64,000 nt of DNA, taken from contig CADACU010000006.1 in the NCBI GenBank assembly GCA_902786545.1, positions 1 to 64,000 on the forward strand, in the 5' to 3' direction. The notes below the pieces were generated by a model. That model was not told where the DNA came from. It searched no databases and worked only from the letters and a program-made list of their open reading frames with translations. A program made the translations under genes and the position numbers. This stretch comes from an uncultured Anaerovibrio sp. GTDB taxonomy: Bacteria > Bacillota > Negativicutes > Selenomonadales > Selenomonadaceae. Every line of letters starts with the position of its first letter. Position 1 is the stretch's first letter. Shown piece after piece: positions 8,711-17,669 of this stretch.

Positions 8711-10207
8711 ATGGGAAAGATATTAGGCACACTGGCGGCGCTGATTGAGGGCGCTGAGATTATTGGGAACAGCGATACGGAAATTAAGGATATAGAGCAT
8801 GATTCGAGGAAGGTTACCGAAGGTACCCTGTTTGCCTGTATGGTGGGTGCCCATGTTGATGGACATGATTTTATTCCTCAGGCCAAGGAAAAGGGCGCAG
8901 TGGCCATTATCACCGATAATGAGAATGCCTTTATGCCGGCGGGGATGGATGTGCTTCTGGTGCCAAATCTTTCCGAGGCATTGAAGGTGATTGTGCCATT
9001 TTTCCATGATTATCCGGCTCAGAAAATGCGGGTAATCGGCATTACCGGGACCAACGGTAAGACCTCCATCAGCTATATGATTCGGGCTATGCTCCGGAAA
9101 ATGGGCTTTCGGGTGGGGCTTATCGGTACTATTCAGATAATGATTGAGGACGAGGTGCTGCCTATTCACAATACCACCCCGGATGTGGTGGAGCTGCAGC
9201 ATACCATGGCCATGATGCTGGAAAAGAACATGGACTATGTGGTGATGGAGGTTTCCTCCCATGCCTTGGACCAGAACCGGGTGGCCGGGGTGGAATTTGA
9301 TACGGTGGTATTTACCAACCTGACCCAGGATCATCTGGATTATCACAAGACGCTGGAAAATTACAAGCTGGCCAAAGCCAAGCTGTTTGATATGGTGGGC
9401 GCCAAGACCAATGTGAAAAATGGCAAGACAGCGGTGGTGAATGTGGACGATGAAGCCGGAGCCTTTATGCTCAGCCATGCGGATTGTCGCCATATTACCT
9501 ACGGCATTGATAATGCGGCCTTTTTGAAGGCGGAAAATATTCAGGTGCTGTCCAGTGGGGCCAAGTTTGATATTAAGCATAAATTTGGCGTATTGCCATT
9601 GGATTTAAAGATTACCGGTATTTTCAATGTATATAATGTAATGGCAGCAGTAGGAGCTGCTATGGCCGAAGGCGTGCCATTGCCGATTATCAAGGCGGCA
9701 CTGGAGGATTTTACCGGTGTGCCGGGACGGTTTGAGCTGGTACGGGGCGGACAGGATTTTGCCGTAATCGTGGATTATGCTCATACGCCGGATGGCCTGG
9801 AAAATATCATCAATACGGCCCGGAAGATTTGCGATAAAAAGATTATTACGGTGTTTGGCTGCGGCGGCGATCGGGACCGGACCAAGCGGCCGATTATGGG
9901 CCGGATTGCGGCCGAGCTGTCGGATATTGTTATTGCTACCTCAGATAATCCTCGCACCGAGGATCCGGCCTTTATTCTCAGCCAAGTGGTTGAAGGAGTT
10001 GAGGAAGCCTGCGGTGATAAGCAGCATGAGTCGATTATAGACCGGAAGGAAGCGATTTTCCGGGCGGTTCGTCTGGCCGAGGCCGGGGATATTGTGGTGA
10101 TTGCCGGCAAGGGGCATGAGGATTACCAGATATTAAAGGATAAAACCATTCACTTTGACGATAAAGAAGTGGCAATGGAAGCTATAAAAGCAAAATTGGG
10201 AGAATGA
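8711..10207 (+). CDS. murE: UDP-N-acetylmuramoyl-tripeptide synthetase MurE
   Basis: A 498-aa Mur ligase that adds the third stem-peptide residue to UDP-MurNAc-L-Ala-D-Glu in the cytoplasm. The ATP loop GTNGKT is at residues 113-118. The amino-acid recognition motif DNPR is at 412-415, the form associated with meso-diaminopimelate rather than lysine. This fits the mDAP cell wall expected of a diderm Firmicute. The start ATG follows a strong AGGAGGG. It is the first gene of the cell-wall cluster here and overlaps murF by 4 bp. The usual upstream partners ftsL and the transpeptidase gene are not between it and the Wadjet cassette. Confidence 0.96.
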   Translation: MGKILGTLAALIEGAEIIGNSDTEIKDIEHDSRKVTEGTLFACMVGAHVDGHDFIPQAKEKGAVAIITDNENAFMPAGMDVLLVPNLSEALKVIVPFFHDYPAQKMRVIGITGTNGKTSISYMIRAMLRKMGFRVGLIGTIQIMIEDEVLPIHNTTPDVVELQHTMAMMLEKNMDYVVMEVSSHALDQNRVAGVEFDTVVFTNLTQDHLDYHKTLENYKLAKAKLFDMVGAKTNVKNGKTAVVNVDDEAGAFMLSHADCRHITYGIDNAAFLKAENIQVLSSGAKFDIKHKFGVLPLDLKITGIFNVYNVMAAVGAAMAEGVPLPIIKAALEDFTGVPGRFELVRGGQDFAVIVDYAHTPDGLENIINTARKICDKKIITVFGCGGDRDRTKRPIMGRIAAELSDIVIATSDNPRTEDPAFILSQVVEGVEEACGDKQHESIIDRKEAIFRAVRLAEAGDIVVIAGKGHEDYQILKDKTIHFDDKEVAMEAIKAKLGE

Positions 10208-11589
10208 TTATGCCAAAATTTTCTTTAGCCGATATAGAGCAGGCTTTGGGCCATATTACTGTTTTGGAACATGGACAGCAGGAATTTGCTGATGTGATTA
10301 CCGATACCAGAAAAATTACCTCAGGGGCGTTGTTTGTGGCCCTGAAGGGGGAGCGGTTCAACGGAGAGACCTTCGTGGAGGAGGCCTTTAAGCAGGGAGC
10401 CGCTGGGGTGCTGGTCAGCAATGAATATCAGGCGAATGGTGATAAGCTGGGTGGGACGATTATAAAGGCGGATTTTGATACCCAGACGGCGCTGCAGAAG
10501 CTGGCTCATTTTTGGCGGATGAAGTTTGATATTCCTGTGATTGTTATTACCGGCTCCAACGGCAAGACTACCACCAAGGATTTAACCGCCTCAGTACTGT
10601 CAGCCAAGCTGCCGGTGTTAAAGACTCAGGGGAATTTCAATAACGAGATTGGTTTGCCGCTGACTTTGCTGAATATGGATGAGACTCATCGGGCCGCTGT
10701 AGTGGAAATCGGCATGCGCGGGCTGGGCCAGATTGCAGCATTGGCTCCTGTGGCAGCACCAAGCATTGGTATTGTTACCAATGTGGGGGAAACCCATATG
10801 GAGCTGTTAGGGTCTATGGAAAATATCGCCAAGGCCAAGGCCGAGCTGGTGGAGGCTATTCCAGCCGGTGGTACGGTGATTTTAAACAATGATAATGAAT
10901 ATACGGCGGCTATGAAGGACAAGTGTCATAGCGGTGTCAAGGTCATAACCTTTGGTATAGATAGAGAGGCTGATATTAAGGCCTCTGATGTAACAGGAAC
11001 GGCTACGGAAACTATCTTTAAATGCCGTTTGGGGCAAAAGGGCGAAGTAGCGGAGTTTACTTTGCCAATGGTGGGCCGGCATAATGTGTCCAATGCACTG
11101 GCGGCAATTGCGGCTGGTTGGCATTTGGGCCTGGATGCTAAGGCTATTCAGTACGGTTTGACTAATTTACAGATGTCCAGCATGCGGTTTGAAACAAAGC
11201 GGATGGGCGAATATAACATTATCAATGATGCCTACAATGCCAGTCCTATGTCCATGGAGGCCGCTATCAACACTTTGCAGGAAATTGCCAAGGGGCGGCG
11301 GATTGCCGTGCTGGGGGATATGCTGGAACTGGGTGAGGTCTCGGTGGCGGCCCATCAAAAGGTGGGACGGCAGGTAGCCAACAGTGGTGCTGTTGCCCTG
11401 ATTGCTTATGGAAAAATGGGGCAGGAAATTGCCAATGGGGCCAAAATGGCCGGGATGGAAAATGTTTTCCATGTGGAGAGCCATCAGGCGGCCGCCGATA
11501 AGCTGCATGAAATGCTGCAGCCGGAGGATACCGTGCTCTTTAAGGGATCCCGGGGCATGCAGATGGAAAAGATTATAGAATTAATGTAA
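10204..11589 (+). CDS. murF: UDP-MurNAc-tripeptide:D-Ala-D-Ala ligase MurF
   Basis: A 461-aa Mur ligase that joins D-Ala-D-Ala to the UDP-MurNAc tripeptide, the last cytoplasmic peptide step. The ATP-binding loop GSNGKT lies at residues 117-122. The N-terminal substrate domain contains DTRKITSGALFVALKG, typical of MurF. The start ATG overlaps the murE stop in an ATGA; a second in-frame ATG at 10210 is possible. The D-Ala-D-Ala substrate is made by Ddl, encoded six genes downstream. A 143-bp intergenic stretch with two hairpins follows, which is unusual in this otherwise tight operon. Confidence 0.96.
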   Translation: MIMPKFSLADIEQALGHITVLEHGQQEFADVITDTRKITSGALFVALKGERFNGETFVEEAFKQGAAGVLVSNEYQANGDKLGGTIIKADFDTQTALQKLAHFWRMKFDIPVIVITGSNGKTTTKDLTASVLSAKLPVLKTQGNFNNEIGLPLTLLNMDETHRAAVVEIGMRGLGQIAALAPVAAPSIGIVTNVGETHMELLGSMENIAKAKAELVEAIPAGGTVILNNDNEYTAAMKDKCHSGVKVITFGIDREADIKASDVTGTATETIFKCRLGQKGEVAEFTLPMVGRHNVSNALAAIAAGWHLGLDAKAIQYGLTNLQMSSMRFETKRMGEYNIINDAYNASPMSMEAAINTLQEIAKGRRIAVLGDMLELGEVSVAAHQKVGRQVANSGAVALIAYGKMGQEIANGAKMAGMENVFHVESHQAAADKLHEMLQPEDTVLFKGSRGMQMEKIIELM

Positions 11590-11601
11590 AATGAGACTTA
11601 C

Positions 11602-11698
11602 TCAGTTGGTTCTTTAAAATCCAACTGAATGTAGTCGAATAAATCCTGGGATTTATGGGTGCTTTACTCCCACTTAAAGGGTGGGAGCCTTAGCACCC
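11602..11698 (+). repeat. Two consecutive hairpins between murF and mraY, possible IS200/IS605-type end
   Basis: Hairpin 1 pairs TCAGTTGG (11602-11609) with CCAACTGA (11621-11628). Hairpin 2 is a two-step stem: GGGTGCT (11657-11663) with AGCACCC (11692-11698), enclosing CTCCCAC (11667-11673) with GTGGGAG (11681-11687). No U-tract follows, so it is not a standard terminator. The layout resembles the subterminal hairpins of IS200/IS605 elements, suggesting a solo remnant; that reading is inference. Confidence 0.5.
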
Positions 11699-11732
11699 GT
11701 TAGCACAGGGTAAATTTGGAGGCTTTTACTAA

Positions 11733-12722
11733 ATGTTGTTGGAATTTACAATAGCTGGGACGAATTTTGTGCTGCCAATGAATGCGGCTTATGCGTTGGC
11801 CCTGGCCTTTATATTGGTATTGGGGGCTGGCCCGTGGTTTATTCCCAAATTGCACGCGCTGAAGTTTGGACAGAGTATCCGGGAGGAGGGCCCACAGAGT
11901 CATCAGGTCAAAAGCGGTACCCCAACCATGGGGGGCATGATGATTATTTTGGGGCTGACGGTGGCCACTCTGGTGTTTTCTCCTTGGACCAAGGAAGTTA
12001 TGCTGGCGCTGTTTGTGATATTGGGCCATTTTCTGTTGGGCTTTCTGGATGATTATATCAAGGTAGTCAGAAAGCATAATGAAGGGCTGAAGCCTAGGCA
12101 GAAGCTGCTGGGACAGATTATAATCGCCGGATTGGTGGCGGTGTTTGGCGGACTGCCGACGGATTTGTGGGTTCCATTTGTGGGAAATATTGATTTTGGC
12201 TTTTTCTTTTATGCCTTCATGATGTTTGTTATGGTGGGGATTACCAATGCGGTAAATCTGACCGATGGCTTGGATGGACTGGCTTCCGGTACGGTGGCAG
12301 TGGCTTCCTTTTTCTACATGCTGGTCTGCGCAGCCATGGGCAAAGGTGAGCTGGCTGTTATGCTGGCGGCGACGGTGGGGGCCTGTCTGGGCTTTTTGAA
12401 ATTCAACTATCATCCGGCCAAAATATTTATGGGTGATACCGGTTCCCTGGCTTTGGGCGGCGTTATGGCGGCGGCTGGTATATTGACCCATACGGAGCTT
12501 TTGCTGGCCTTGATTGGTTTTATTTTTGTATGTGAAACCTTGTCGGTAATCATTCAGGTGGCATCCTTCAAGAGTACCGGCAAACGGGTATTTTTGATGA
12601 GCCCGATTCATCATCATTTTGAGCTGAAGGGCTGGTCGGAGCTTAAGGTTGTCTGGGTGTTCTGGACCGTGGGCCTGGTAATGGGAATTTTGGGCCTGAT
12701 GGTGTATATGTTTGGGAATTAG
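11733..12722 (+). CDS. mraY: Phospho-N-acetylmuramoyl-pentapeptide transferase MraY
   Basis: A 329-aa polytopic membrane enzyme that moves phospho-MurNAc-pentapeptide from UDP to undecaprenyl phosphate, forming lipid I. Characteristic MraY blocks are seen: KSGTPTMGGM near residue 65, FLDDYIKV near 105, NLTDGLDGLA, FMGDTGSLALGG, and the late PIHHHFEL histidine motif. About ten hydrophobic segments are present. A TTGGAGG Shine-Dalgarno at 11716-11722 fixes the ATG. It is separated from murF by a hairpin-rich spacer and from murD by a spacer of short GAATTAG repeats. The lipid carrier comes from UppS, encoded at about 38 kb. Confidence 0.96.
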   Translation: MLLEFTIAGTNFVLPMNAAYALALAFILVLGAGPWFIPKLHALKFGQSIREEGPQSHQVKSGTPTMGGMMIILGLTVATLVFSPWTKEVMLALFVILGHFLLGFLDDYIKVVRKHNEGLKPRQKLLGQIIIAGLVAVFGGLPTDLWVPFVGNIDFGFFFYAFMMFVMVGITNAVNLTDGLDGLASGTVAVASFFYMLVCAAMGKGELAVMLAATVGACLGFLKFNYHPAKIFMGDTGSLALGGVMAAAGILTHTELLLALIGFIFVCETLSVIIQVASFKSTGKRVFLMSPIHHHFELKGWSELKVVWVFWTVGLVMGILGLMVYMFGN

Positions 12723-12733
12723 GAATTTAGTGC

Positions 12734-12799
12734 TAATTATGAATTAGGAATGATGAATTAGGAATTAGGAATTAGGAATGGGGATTAGGAATTCCTAAT
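12734..12799. repeat. GAATTAG-type short tandem repeat cluster between mraY and murD
   Basis: Several copies of a GAATTAG unit occur in succession, ending with a perfect 16-bp palindrome ATTAGGAATTCCTAAT at 12784-12799. A similar cluster is found at 23644-23680 after cinA. No coding frame is supported here. This looks like a dispersed microsatellite-type repeat. Confidence 0.75.
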
Positions 12800-12821
12800 T
12801 TATGATAGGGAGATGTAGAAG

Positions 12822-14189
12822 ATGGATTTTCAGGATAAAAAGGTATTGGTAGTGGGTGTTGGCATTAGCGGAAATGCTGTGGCCAAGATTGCCAAGCAGA
12901 TGGGCGCCGAGGTTACTCTCAGTGATTCCAAGGCGGAAGCCGACATTAAGTACGATTTGCAGGAGTTGCGAGATGCCGGCGTAAAGCTGGTGTTTGGCAA
13001 GCAGGAAAATACCTTGCTGGATGGGGTGGATATGGTTATTCTTTCCCCGGCGGTGCCAGTTCGGATTCCTTTGGTTCAGGAAGCCTACAAGCGGAATATT
13101 GAGGTTACATCTGAGGTGGAGGTGGCCTACAAGCTGGCCAAGTCACCAATTTTGGCAGTAACCGGTACCAATGGCAAGACCACTACCGTAACCTTGCTGG
13201 GCCAGCTGATGCGCACCCGGTATCCAAATGCCGGTGTGGGGGGCAATATCGGTGTGCCACTGTGCGAGGAGGCGTTAAAGGCTGGGGAAAACAGCTGTGT
13301 TGTAGCTGAGATTTCCAGCTATCAGATGGAAGCGTCCAAGGACTTTAACCCTCATGTAGCAGTGGAATTGAATGTTACCCCGGACCATGTGGTACGTCAT
13401 GGCAGCCTGGAAGTTTATCAGCAGATGAAGGAGAAAATGTTTGCCAACCAGACCAAGGACGATTTTTTGGTACTGAATTATGATGATCCAAAGACCAGAG
13501 ATATGGCTAATCGGGCCAAGGGACAGGTATTTTTCTTCAGCCGGAAGGAAGCTTTGGCAGAGGGAGCGTTCCTCTGTGATGGCTGGCTGACTATCGTATG
13601 GCAGGGACAGACCTGCAAGCTGTGCAAAGCGGATGAATTAAAGATAAAGGGTGGCCACAATATTGAAAATGCGCTGGCGGCCGCCGCAGCAGCTTTCCTG
13701 GGTGGTGTGCGTATCCCGAAAATCGGGGAAACCTTGAAGGCTTTTGAACCGGTGGAACATCGGATTGAGCCGGTAGCTACTGTAAATGGTGTGCCTTATT
13801 ACAATGATTCCAAGGCCACCAATACTGATTCTTCCATCAAGGCACTGGAGAGCTTTGACGGACATCTTATCCTGATTGCCGGTGGTGACGACAAGCACAC
13901 TGATTTGACCGAATTTATGACTTTGGTCAAGGAAAAGGTTGATGAGCTGATTTTAGTGGGGGATGCCGCGGAACGCTTCAAGGAAGCGGCACTTTCTCTT
14001 GGATATGCGCCGGAGCATATTCACGAGGCAGGCTATTCCATGGACAAGGCGGTAGAGATTGCCCACCAGGTTTCCGGCATACCACAGACCGTGCTTCTGT
14101 CCCCGGCCTGTGCATCTTTTGATATGTACACCGGCTTTGAGGAACGGGGCCGTGACTTCAAACGATTGGTAAAGGATTTGCTTAAATGA
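12822..14189 (+). CDS. murD: UDP-N-acetylmuramoyl-L-alanine:D-glutamate ligase MurD
   Basis: A 455-aa Mur ligase that adds D-glutamate to UDP-MurNAc-L-Ala. It has an N-terminal Rossmann start (KKVLVVGVGISGNAVAKIA), the ATP loop GTNGKTT at residues 115-121, and a C-terminal domain with YNDSKATN and GGDDKHTD motifs. The start ATG has AGGGAG at 12807-12812. The stop overlaps murG by 4 bp, so the two are translationally coupled. In many genomes ftsW sits between murD and murG; here it is absent. The length is typical of the family. Confidence 0.95.
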   Translation: MDFQDKKVLVVGVGISGNAVAKIAKQMGAEVTLSDSKAEADIKYDLQELRDAGVKLVFGKQENTLLDGVDMVILSPAVPVRIPLVQEAYKRNIEVTSEVEVAYKLAKSPILAVTGTNGKTTTVTLLGQLMRTRYPNAGVGGNIGVPLCEEALKAGENSCVVAEISSYQMEASKDFNPHVAVELNVTPDHVVRHGSLEVYQQMKEKMFANQTKDDFLVLNYDDPKTRDMANRAKGQVFFFSRKEALAEGAFLCDGWLTIVWQGQTCKLCKADELKIKGGHNIENALAAAAAAFLGGVRIPKIGETLKAFEPVEHRIEPVATVNGVPYYNDSKATNTDSSIKALESFDGHLILIAGGDDKHTDLTEFMTLVKEKVDELILVGDAAERFKEAALSLGYAPEHIHEAGYSMDKAVEIAHQVSGIPQTVLLSPACASFDMYTGFEERGRDFKRLVKDLLK

Positions 14190-15298
14190 AGATAATTGTA
14201 TCTGGTGGTGGTACTGGCGGGCATATTTATCCAGCCATTACCATCATACGGGCGTTGAAGAAACAAATAAATGATTTGGAGGTCCTTTATGTGGGAACCA
14301 GTACCGGCCTGGAGGCGGATATTGTGCCCAAGGAAGGCCTGCCATTTAAGACAGTTGATTTGCAGGGCTTTAAACGGAGTTTGAGCCCTGTTAATATTGT
14401 TCGCTTTTTTAAGGCTATCGGGGGCGTTTTCAAGGCGGCGGGGATTGTGCGGTCTTACAAGCCGGATGTGGTAATCGGTACCGGCGGTTATGTGTGTGGG
14501 CCAATTCTTATGGCGGCCAGCCTGATGGGGATACCTACCCTTATTCAGGAGCAGAATGTGGTGCCGGGGATAACCAACAAGATTTTATCCCATTTTGTCA
14601 GCCGGATTGCCACCGGGGCCATTGAGGCCAATAAGTTTTTCCCACAGGATAAGGTGATATTTACCGGCAATCCTATCCGGGATGAAGTGGTGAATACTGA
14701 GAAAATGCCAGGGTATGAAGCCTTTGATCTTGATCCGGCGAAAAAGACGGTACTGGTTTCCGGCGGCAGCCGGGGGGCCCGCAGCATCAACCGGGCGATG
14801 GTAGGTGTGTTAAAGCACTTTGCCGGCAGCAAAACGGTGCAGATTTTACACGCCACCGGCAAGGCCGAGAACGGGGATATAATGAATCGGATTGCGGAGG
14901 CTGGGGTGAACTTGCAGCAGTATGACAATCTGAAGGTTGTGCCCTATTTGTATGATATGCCGCAGGCCATGGCGATTGCTGACTTGGCCGTGTTCAGGGC
15001 TGGGGCTACCGGCTTGGCGGAGCTGACTGCCAAGGGAATACCGGCGGTGCTGGTACCATATCCTTATGCAGCGGAAAATCATCAGGAGTTTAATGCCAGA
15101 GCCATTGAAAAGGCTGGGGCTGCCCGGGTGATTTTGAATCAGGACTTGAATTCTGATATACTGATTTCGGTTATTGAACAGCTTTTGGGCAATGACAAAT
15201 TGTTAAAGGAAATGGCCGAGGCCAGCCAAAGCATTGGTCGGCCGGAAGCGGCTGATACCATTGGCGAAATCATAATTCAATTAGCAAAAAAGAACTAA
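14186..15298 (+). CDS. murG: Undecaprenyldiphospho-MurNAc-pentapeptide GlcNAc transferase MurG
   Basis: A 370-aa GT-B glycosyltransferase on the inner face of the cytoplasmic membrane. It adds GlcNAc to lipid I to make lipid II. The N-terminal glycine-rich loop GGGTGGHIYPA is at residues 7-17, a second loop SGGSRGAR is near 192-199, and the UDP-GlcNAc pocket region FRAGATGLAEL followed by PYPYAAENHQ is in the C-domain. The start overlaps the murD stop in an ATGA. It completes the MraY-MurG lipid II pathway in this cluster. Length and motifs are standard. Confidence 0.96.
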   Translation: MKIIVSGGGTGGHIYPAITIIRALKKQINDLEVLYVGTSTGLEADIVPKEGLPFKTVDLQGFKRSLSPVNIVRFFKAIGGVFKAAGIVRSYKPDVVIGTGGYVCGPILMAASLMGIPTLIQEQNVVPGITNKILSHFVSRIATGAIEANKFFPQDKVIFTGNPIRDEVVNTEKMPGYEAFDLDPAKKTVLVSGGSRGARSINRAMVGVLKHFAGSKTVQILHATGKAENGDIMNRIAEAGVNLQQYDNLKVVPYLYDMPQAMAIADLAVFRAGATGLAELTAKGIPAVLVPYPYAAENHQEFNARAIEKAGAARVILNQDLNSDILISVIEQLLGNDKLLKEMAEASQSIGRPEAADTIGEIIIQLAKKN

Positions 15299-15323
15299 TA
15301 TAAAATTGAAGGGATGTATTATA

Positions 15324-16691
15324 ATGCTTACAGGCATTAAGAAGGTTCATTTTATTGGAATAGGCGGCGCCGGAATGAGTGCTCTGGCCAAGATCTTGGT
15401 GGAAAAGGGCTATGAGGTTTCCGGCTCTGATATGAAGGAATCCACTATGACGGGGATTTTGCGTGATTTGGGGGCTAAAATCTTTATTGGTCATAAGGCG
15501 GAAAATGTGGTGGGCGCTGAGGCTATTGTGGTGTCCAGTGCCATCCGGGAGGAAAATCCAGAAGTGGTTGAGGCCAACCGTCTGGGATTAAAGCGACTCC
15601 ACCGGTCTGATGTCAATGCCTTTTTGATAAATAATTGCAAGGGTATTGCCGTGGCCGGAGCGCATGGTAAAACTACCACTACCTCGATGATAGGGGTTTC
15701 CTTGGATTACGAGGGGGTATCTCCTAGTATTATCATCGGTGGCGAGGTGGATTATCTGGGCAGCAATGCCAAGCTGGGCACGAGTGATTATCTGGTGTCC
15801 GAGGCCGATGAAAGCGATGGAACCTTCCTGAAATATCATCCTTATATTGGGATTGTGACCAATATTGAAAATGACCATATGGACCATTATGGAACTATGG
15901 AGAATATTATCAAGGCGTTTCGCCAGTTTTTAAACCAGGTGCGGGACGATGGCTGGGCGGTGGTTTGCTCGGACAACGACCACATCCGGGATATTCTGCC
16001 TGAGGTGCAGTGCAAGGTTGTTACCTATGGTATGAACCAGCCGGCGGATTATATGGCGGCCAATGTCCAAACAACAGCCAGCGAAACCACCTTTGAGGTT
16101 GTTCATAAGGGGGAGAAGCTGGGACAGGTTCGGCTCAATGTGCCTGGTATGCATAATGTGTTGAATGCTATGGCCTGTGTGGTGACCGGTATTACTCTGG
16201 GGCTTAGTGTAGACCAGATGGCTGAGGGCCTTACGGTGTTTAATGGGGCCAAACGGCGGTTCCAGACCAAGGGCAAGGTAAATGATATTTGGGTGGTGGA
16301 CGATTATGCCCATCATCCTACGGAAATTGCCACTACTATCAAAGCCGCCCGTCAGACCCAGCCAAAGCGCCTTGTGTGTGCTTTTCAGCCGCATCGGTAC
16401 AGTCGGACCCAGCTATTGCAGAAGGAGTACGGTAGCTGCTTTGCCGGCACGGATTTGCTGGTGTTGACGGATGTGTATTCGGCTGGGGAGGATCCAATTC
16501 CAGGGGTTGATGGTGAGCTTCTGGTGCAGGAGGTGGCCCGTCAGACCGGTCAGAATACAGTATATATCAAGGATAAAAAGGAAATTGCCCAATATCTGAA
16601 GTCCATTGCCCAGCCAGGGGACCTGATTATGACCATGGGAGCCGGCGATATTGTAAAATGTGGCGAAGAACTGGTAGAATTGTTGAAATAA
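15324..16691 (+). CDS. murC: UDP-N-acetylmuramate:L-alanine ligase MurC
   Basis: A 455-aa Mur ligase catalysing the first stem-peptide step, L-alanine addition to UDP-MurNAc. The family start FIGIGGAGMSALA is near residues 9-21, the ATP loop GAHGKT at 112-117, and the EADESDGTF acidic block follows. The frame stays open upstream to a TTG at 15306, but GAAGGGA at 15308-15314 places the Shine-Dalgarno inside that extension, so the ATG at 15324 is preferred. murB, often adjacent or fused, is not found here; ddl follows directly. The UDP-MurNAc supply must therefore be encoded elsewhere. Confidence 0.95.
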   Translation: MLTGIKKVHFIGIGGAGMSALAKILVEKGYEVSGSDMKESTMTGILRDLGAKIFIGHKAENVVGAEAIVVSSAIREENPEVVEANRLGLKRLHRSDVNAFLINNCKGIAVAGAHGKTTTTSMIGVSLDYEGVSPSIIIGGEVDYLGSNAKLGTSDYLVSEADESDGTFLKYHPYIGIVTNIENDHMDHYGTMENIIKAFRQFLNQVRDDGWAVVCSDNDHIRDILPEVQCKVVTYGMNQPADYMAANVQTTASETTFEVVHKGEKLGQVRLNVPGMHNVLNAMACVVTGITLGLSVDQMAEGLTVFNGAKRRFQTKGKVNDIWVVDDYAHHPTEIATTIKAARQTQPKRLVCAFQPHRYSRTQLLQKEYGSCFAGTDLLVLTDVYSAGEDPIPGVDGELLVQEVARQTGQNTVYIKDKKEIAQYLKSIAQPGDLIMTMGAGDIVKCGEELVELLK

Positions 16692-16709
16692 ACATTTAGG
16701 AGATAGAGA

Positions 16710-17651
16710 ATGAGTAAGAAAATAGTTGTGGTTATGGGCGGTCCGTCCAGTGAGGCTGAGGTATCCCGCCGGAGCGGCAATGCCATATTGGCAGCTTTGA
16801 AATCCAAGAATTATAATGCCGAAGGTTTAGAGCTGGAGCCGGAAAAATTTGTTGACCAGATCCGGGAGATGAAGGCTGATTTCGTATTTAACGCCCTGCA
16901 TGGGCAGTTTGGGGAAGACGGGACTATTCAGGGAGCTCTGGATATGCTGGGTATTCCTTATACAAGCTCTGGCTTGCGGGCGGCAGCTGTTACCATGGAC
17001 AAGGTGGCAACCAAGCATTTCTTTTCATCGGCCGGTATCCCAACCCCAAAAGCCCGTACCTATTATTCCTTTGAATACAAGAACCGGGATTTGGCCAAGG
17101 AAATTATGGAGGAGTTCTCCATTCCGGTAGTGGTAAAGGCCTCTTCCCAGGGGTCAAGTATCGGTGTTGTTATCGTAACGGCTCCATATGAGCTGGAGGA
17201 TGCTTTGCAGGAAGCCTTCAAGTATGATAACGAGGTTTTGGTGGAAAAATATATCAAGGGCCGGGAGCTCACTGTGGCGGTTTACGGCAATGAAGAGAAG
17301 CAGGAAGCCTTGCCGATTATTGAAATCACCACCGCTCAAGGCTGGTATGACTATGAAAACAAGTACAAGGTGGGGGGCTCCCAGCACATTATCCCAGCTC
17401 CGTTGAGTCCGGAGCTGACGGAACAGGTGCAGTCCATCGCCAAGAAGGCCTTTGCGGTTTGTGGCTGCAGTGGCGTGGCCCGGGTGGATTTTATGCTCAG
17501 TGCCAGAAATAACAAGCCATATGCTATTGAAGTCAATACTGTACCAGGTATGACAGAGACCTCTTTGGTGCCGGATGCGGCCCGGGCAGCCGGGATGGAG
17601 TTCCCGGAGCTCTGCCAGAAGATTTTGTATTTGGCCGGGTTTGAGGATTGA
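16710..17651 (+). CDS. ddl: D-alanine:D-alanine ligase
   Basis: A 313-aa ATP-grasp enzyme that makes the D-Ala-D-Ala dipeptide used by MurF. The N-terminal GGPSSEAEVSRRSG loop, the KASSQGSSIGV ATP segment, the EKYIKGRELTVAV block and the metal/substrate region IEVNTVPGMTETSL are all present. The ATG lies six bases after AGGAGA (16698-16703). The gene is between murC and ftsQ, a common position for ddlB-type genes. The length is standard for the short bacterial form. No variation pointing to D-lactate or D-serine use was examined closely, so dipeptide specificity is by family. Confidence 0.94.
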   Translation: MSKKIVVVMGGPSSEAEVSRRSGNAILAALKSKNYNAEGLELEPEKFVDQIREMKADFVFNALHGQFGEDGTIQGALDMLGIPYTSSGLRAAAVTMDKVATKHFFSSAGIPTPKARTYYSFEYKNRDLAKEIMEEFSIPVVVKASSQGSSIGVVIVTAPYELEDALQEAFKYDNEVLVEKYIKGRELTVAVYGNEEKQEALPIIEITTAQGWYDYENKYKVGGSQHIIPAPLSPELTEQVQSIAKKAFAVCGCSGVARVDFMLSARNNKPYAIEVNTVPGMTETSLVPDAARAAGMEFPELCQKILYLAGFED

Positions 17652-17669
17652 TAATTAGGTGGTGAATAT

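Noticed and set aside
8723..9580. 285-codon frame on the - strand opposite murE
   Set aside because: Histidine-rich antisense shadow of murE with no known motif.
11700..12617. 305-codon frame on the - strand opposite mraY
   Set aside because: Composition (His, Gln, Arg rich) is that of the reverse complement of a membrane-protein gene; no independent support.
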